Assembly (NCBI GenBank): GCA_025358765.1
Contig: JANYIG010000342.1
Location: 1 to 43,334 of the forward strand
Direction of reading: 5' to 3'
From: Candidatus Kapaibacterium sp.
Lineage (GTDB): Bacteria; Bacteroidota; Ignavibacteria; Kapaibacteriales; UBA4661
Length of the DNA stretch: 43,334 nt
Below the pieces are notes generated by a model that was not told where the DNA came from, searched no databases, and was given only the letters and a program-made list of their open reading frames with translations. A program made the translations under genes and the position numbers. Below, one piece after another: positions 43,267 through 43,334 of this stretch (within the stretch, counting starts at the first letter, position 1; each line of letters starts with the position of its first letter).

Positions 43267-43334
43267 TCAAAGTGCGATAATAGGAAGCATTTGGAGTTCA
43301 TCAGGAAAAATCGTGTCGTAATTGACCGATGGCT
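43267..43334 (-). CDS. Possible 3' end of an unknown gene (partial)
   Basis: The minus strand has an open frame from the window edge that ends in TGA at 43267-43269, encoding ...SVNYDTIFPDELQMLPIIAL. It ends 30 bases before the YceH start. It is too short to name; the ending is only faintly like nuclease-family C-termini. Confidence 0.3.
   Translation of the reverse strand, partial: PSVNYDTIFPDELQMLPIIAL

Overview
The window looks like chromosome from a bacterium of the Bacteroidota/Chlorobiota (FCB) group, possibly an uncultured Kapabacteria- or Ignavibacteria-like lineage. The phylum-level call is fairly secure and the lineage is a guess. Support: several genes have upstream boxes of the Bacteroidota type (TTTG, 17-20 bases, TAnnTTTG); most starts lack a clear Shine-Dalgarno sequence; and the families DUF3127, DUF2911, a long Ala/Lys-tailed S16 and the secreted 'asparagine synthetase B-like' protein are typical of that group. 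The gene order is mosaic, with many lone housekeeping genes instead of long pathway operons. No rRNA, tRNA, CRISPR array, transposase or phage gene was seen.

Left part (1-16.8 kb, all minus strand): M48 protease, a small membrane protein and nuoL form one unit. A frameshifted outer-membrane protein gene follows, then a GT39-type membrane glycosyltransferase, a class II glutamine amidotransferase, ribD, a purD-punA pair, a DinB-fold protein, an exported 16-repeat LRR protein, asnS, a PIN-domain toxin-like gene with its 260-residue partner, and UDP-glucose dehydrogenase.

Middle (16.9-35 kb, mixed strands): queE, a TlpA-type thioredoxin and a secreted amidotransferase-like protein; nuoF on the minus strand; an SSB-tailed DUF3127 protein, murB, an esterase, a DUF2911/TPR protein and an orphan; acsA and a homocysteine-methyltransferase/MTHFR fusion on the minus strand; a GNAT-argG-argC arginine cluster; then ffh-rpsP on the minus strand, ending in a strong terminator.

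Right part (35.1-42.5 kb, plus strand): a compact surface-sugar cluster. An HPt protein is followed by a hexapeptide acyltransferase, two FdtA-type ketoisomerases, a GNAT, two family 2 glycosyltransferases, a third FdtA, an FdtB-type aminotransferase and HisH. The simplest reading is synthesis and transfer of dTDP-3-amino-3,6-dideoxyhexose(s) with N-acylation. The dTDP-glucose genes (rmlA, rmlB) are not in the window. A DUF480 (YceH) gene and a possible gene fragment close the window on the minus strand.

The observations most worth following up are the fusion enzyme whose methyltransferase half has lost all three expected zinc cysteines, the PIN gene with an unrecognised large partner, the three FdtA paralogues of which one has His changed to Tyr in the active-site motif, and the outer-membrane protein gene broken by a 4-base tandem duplication.
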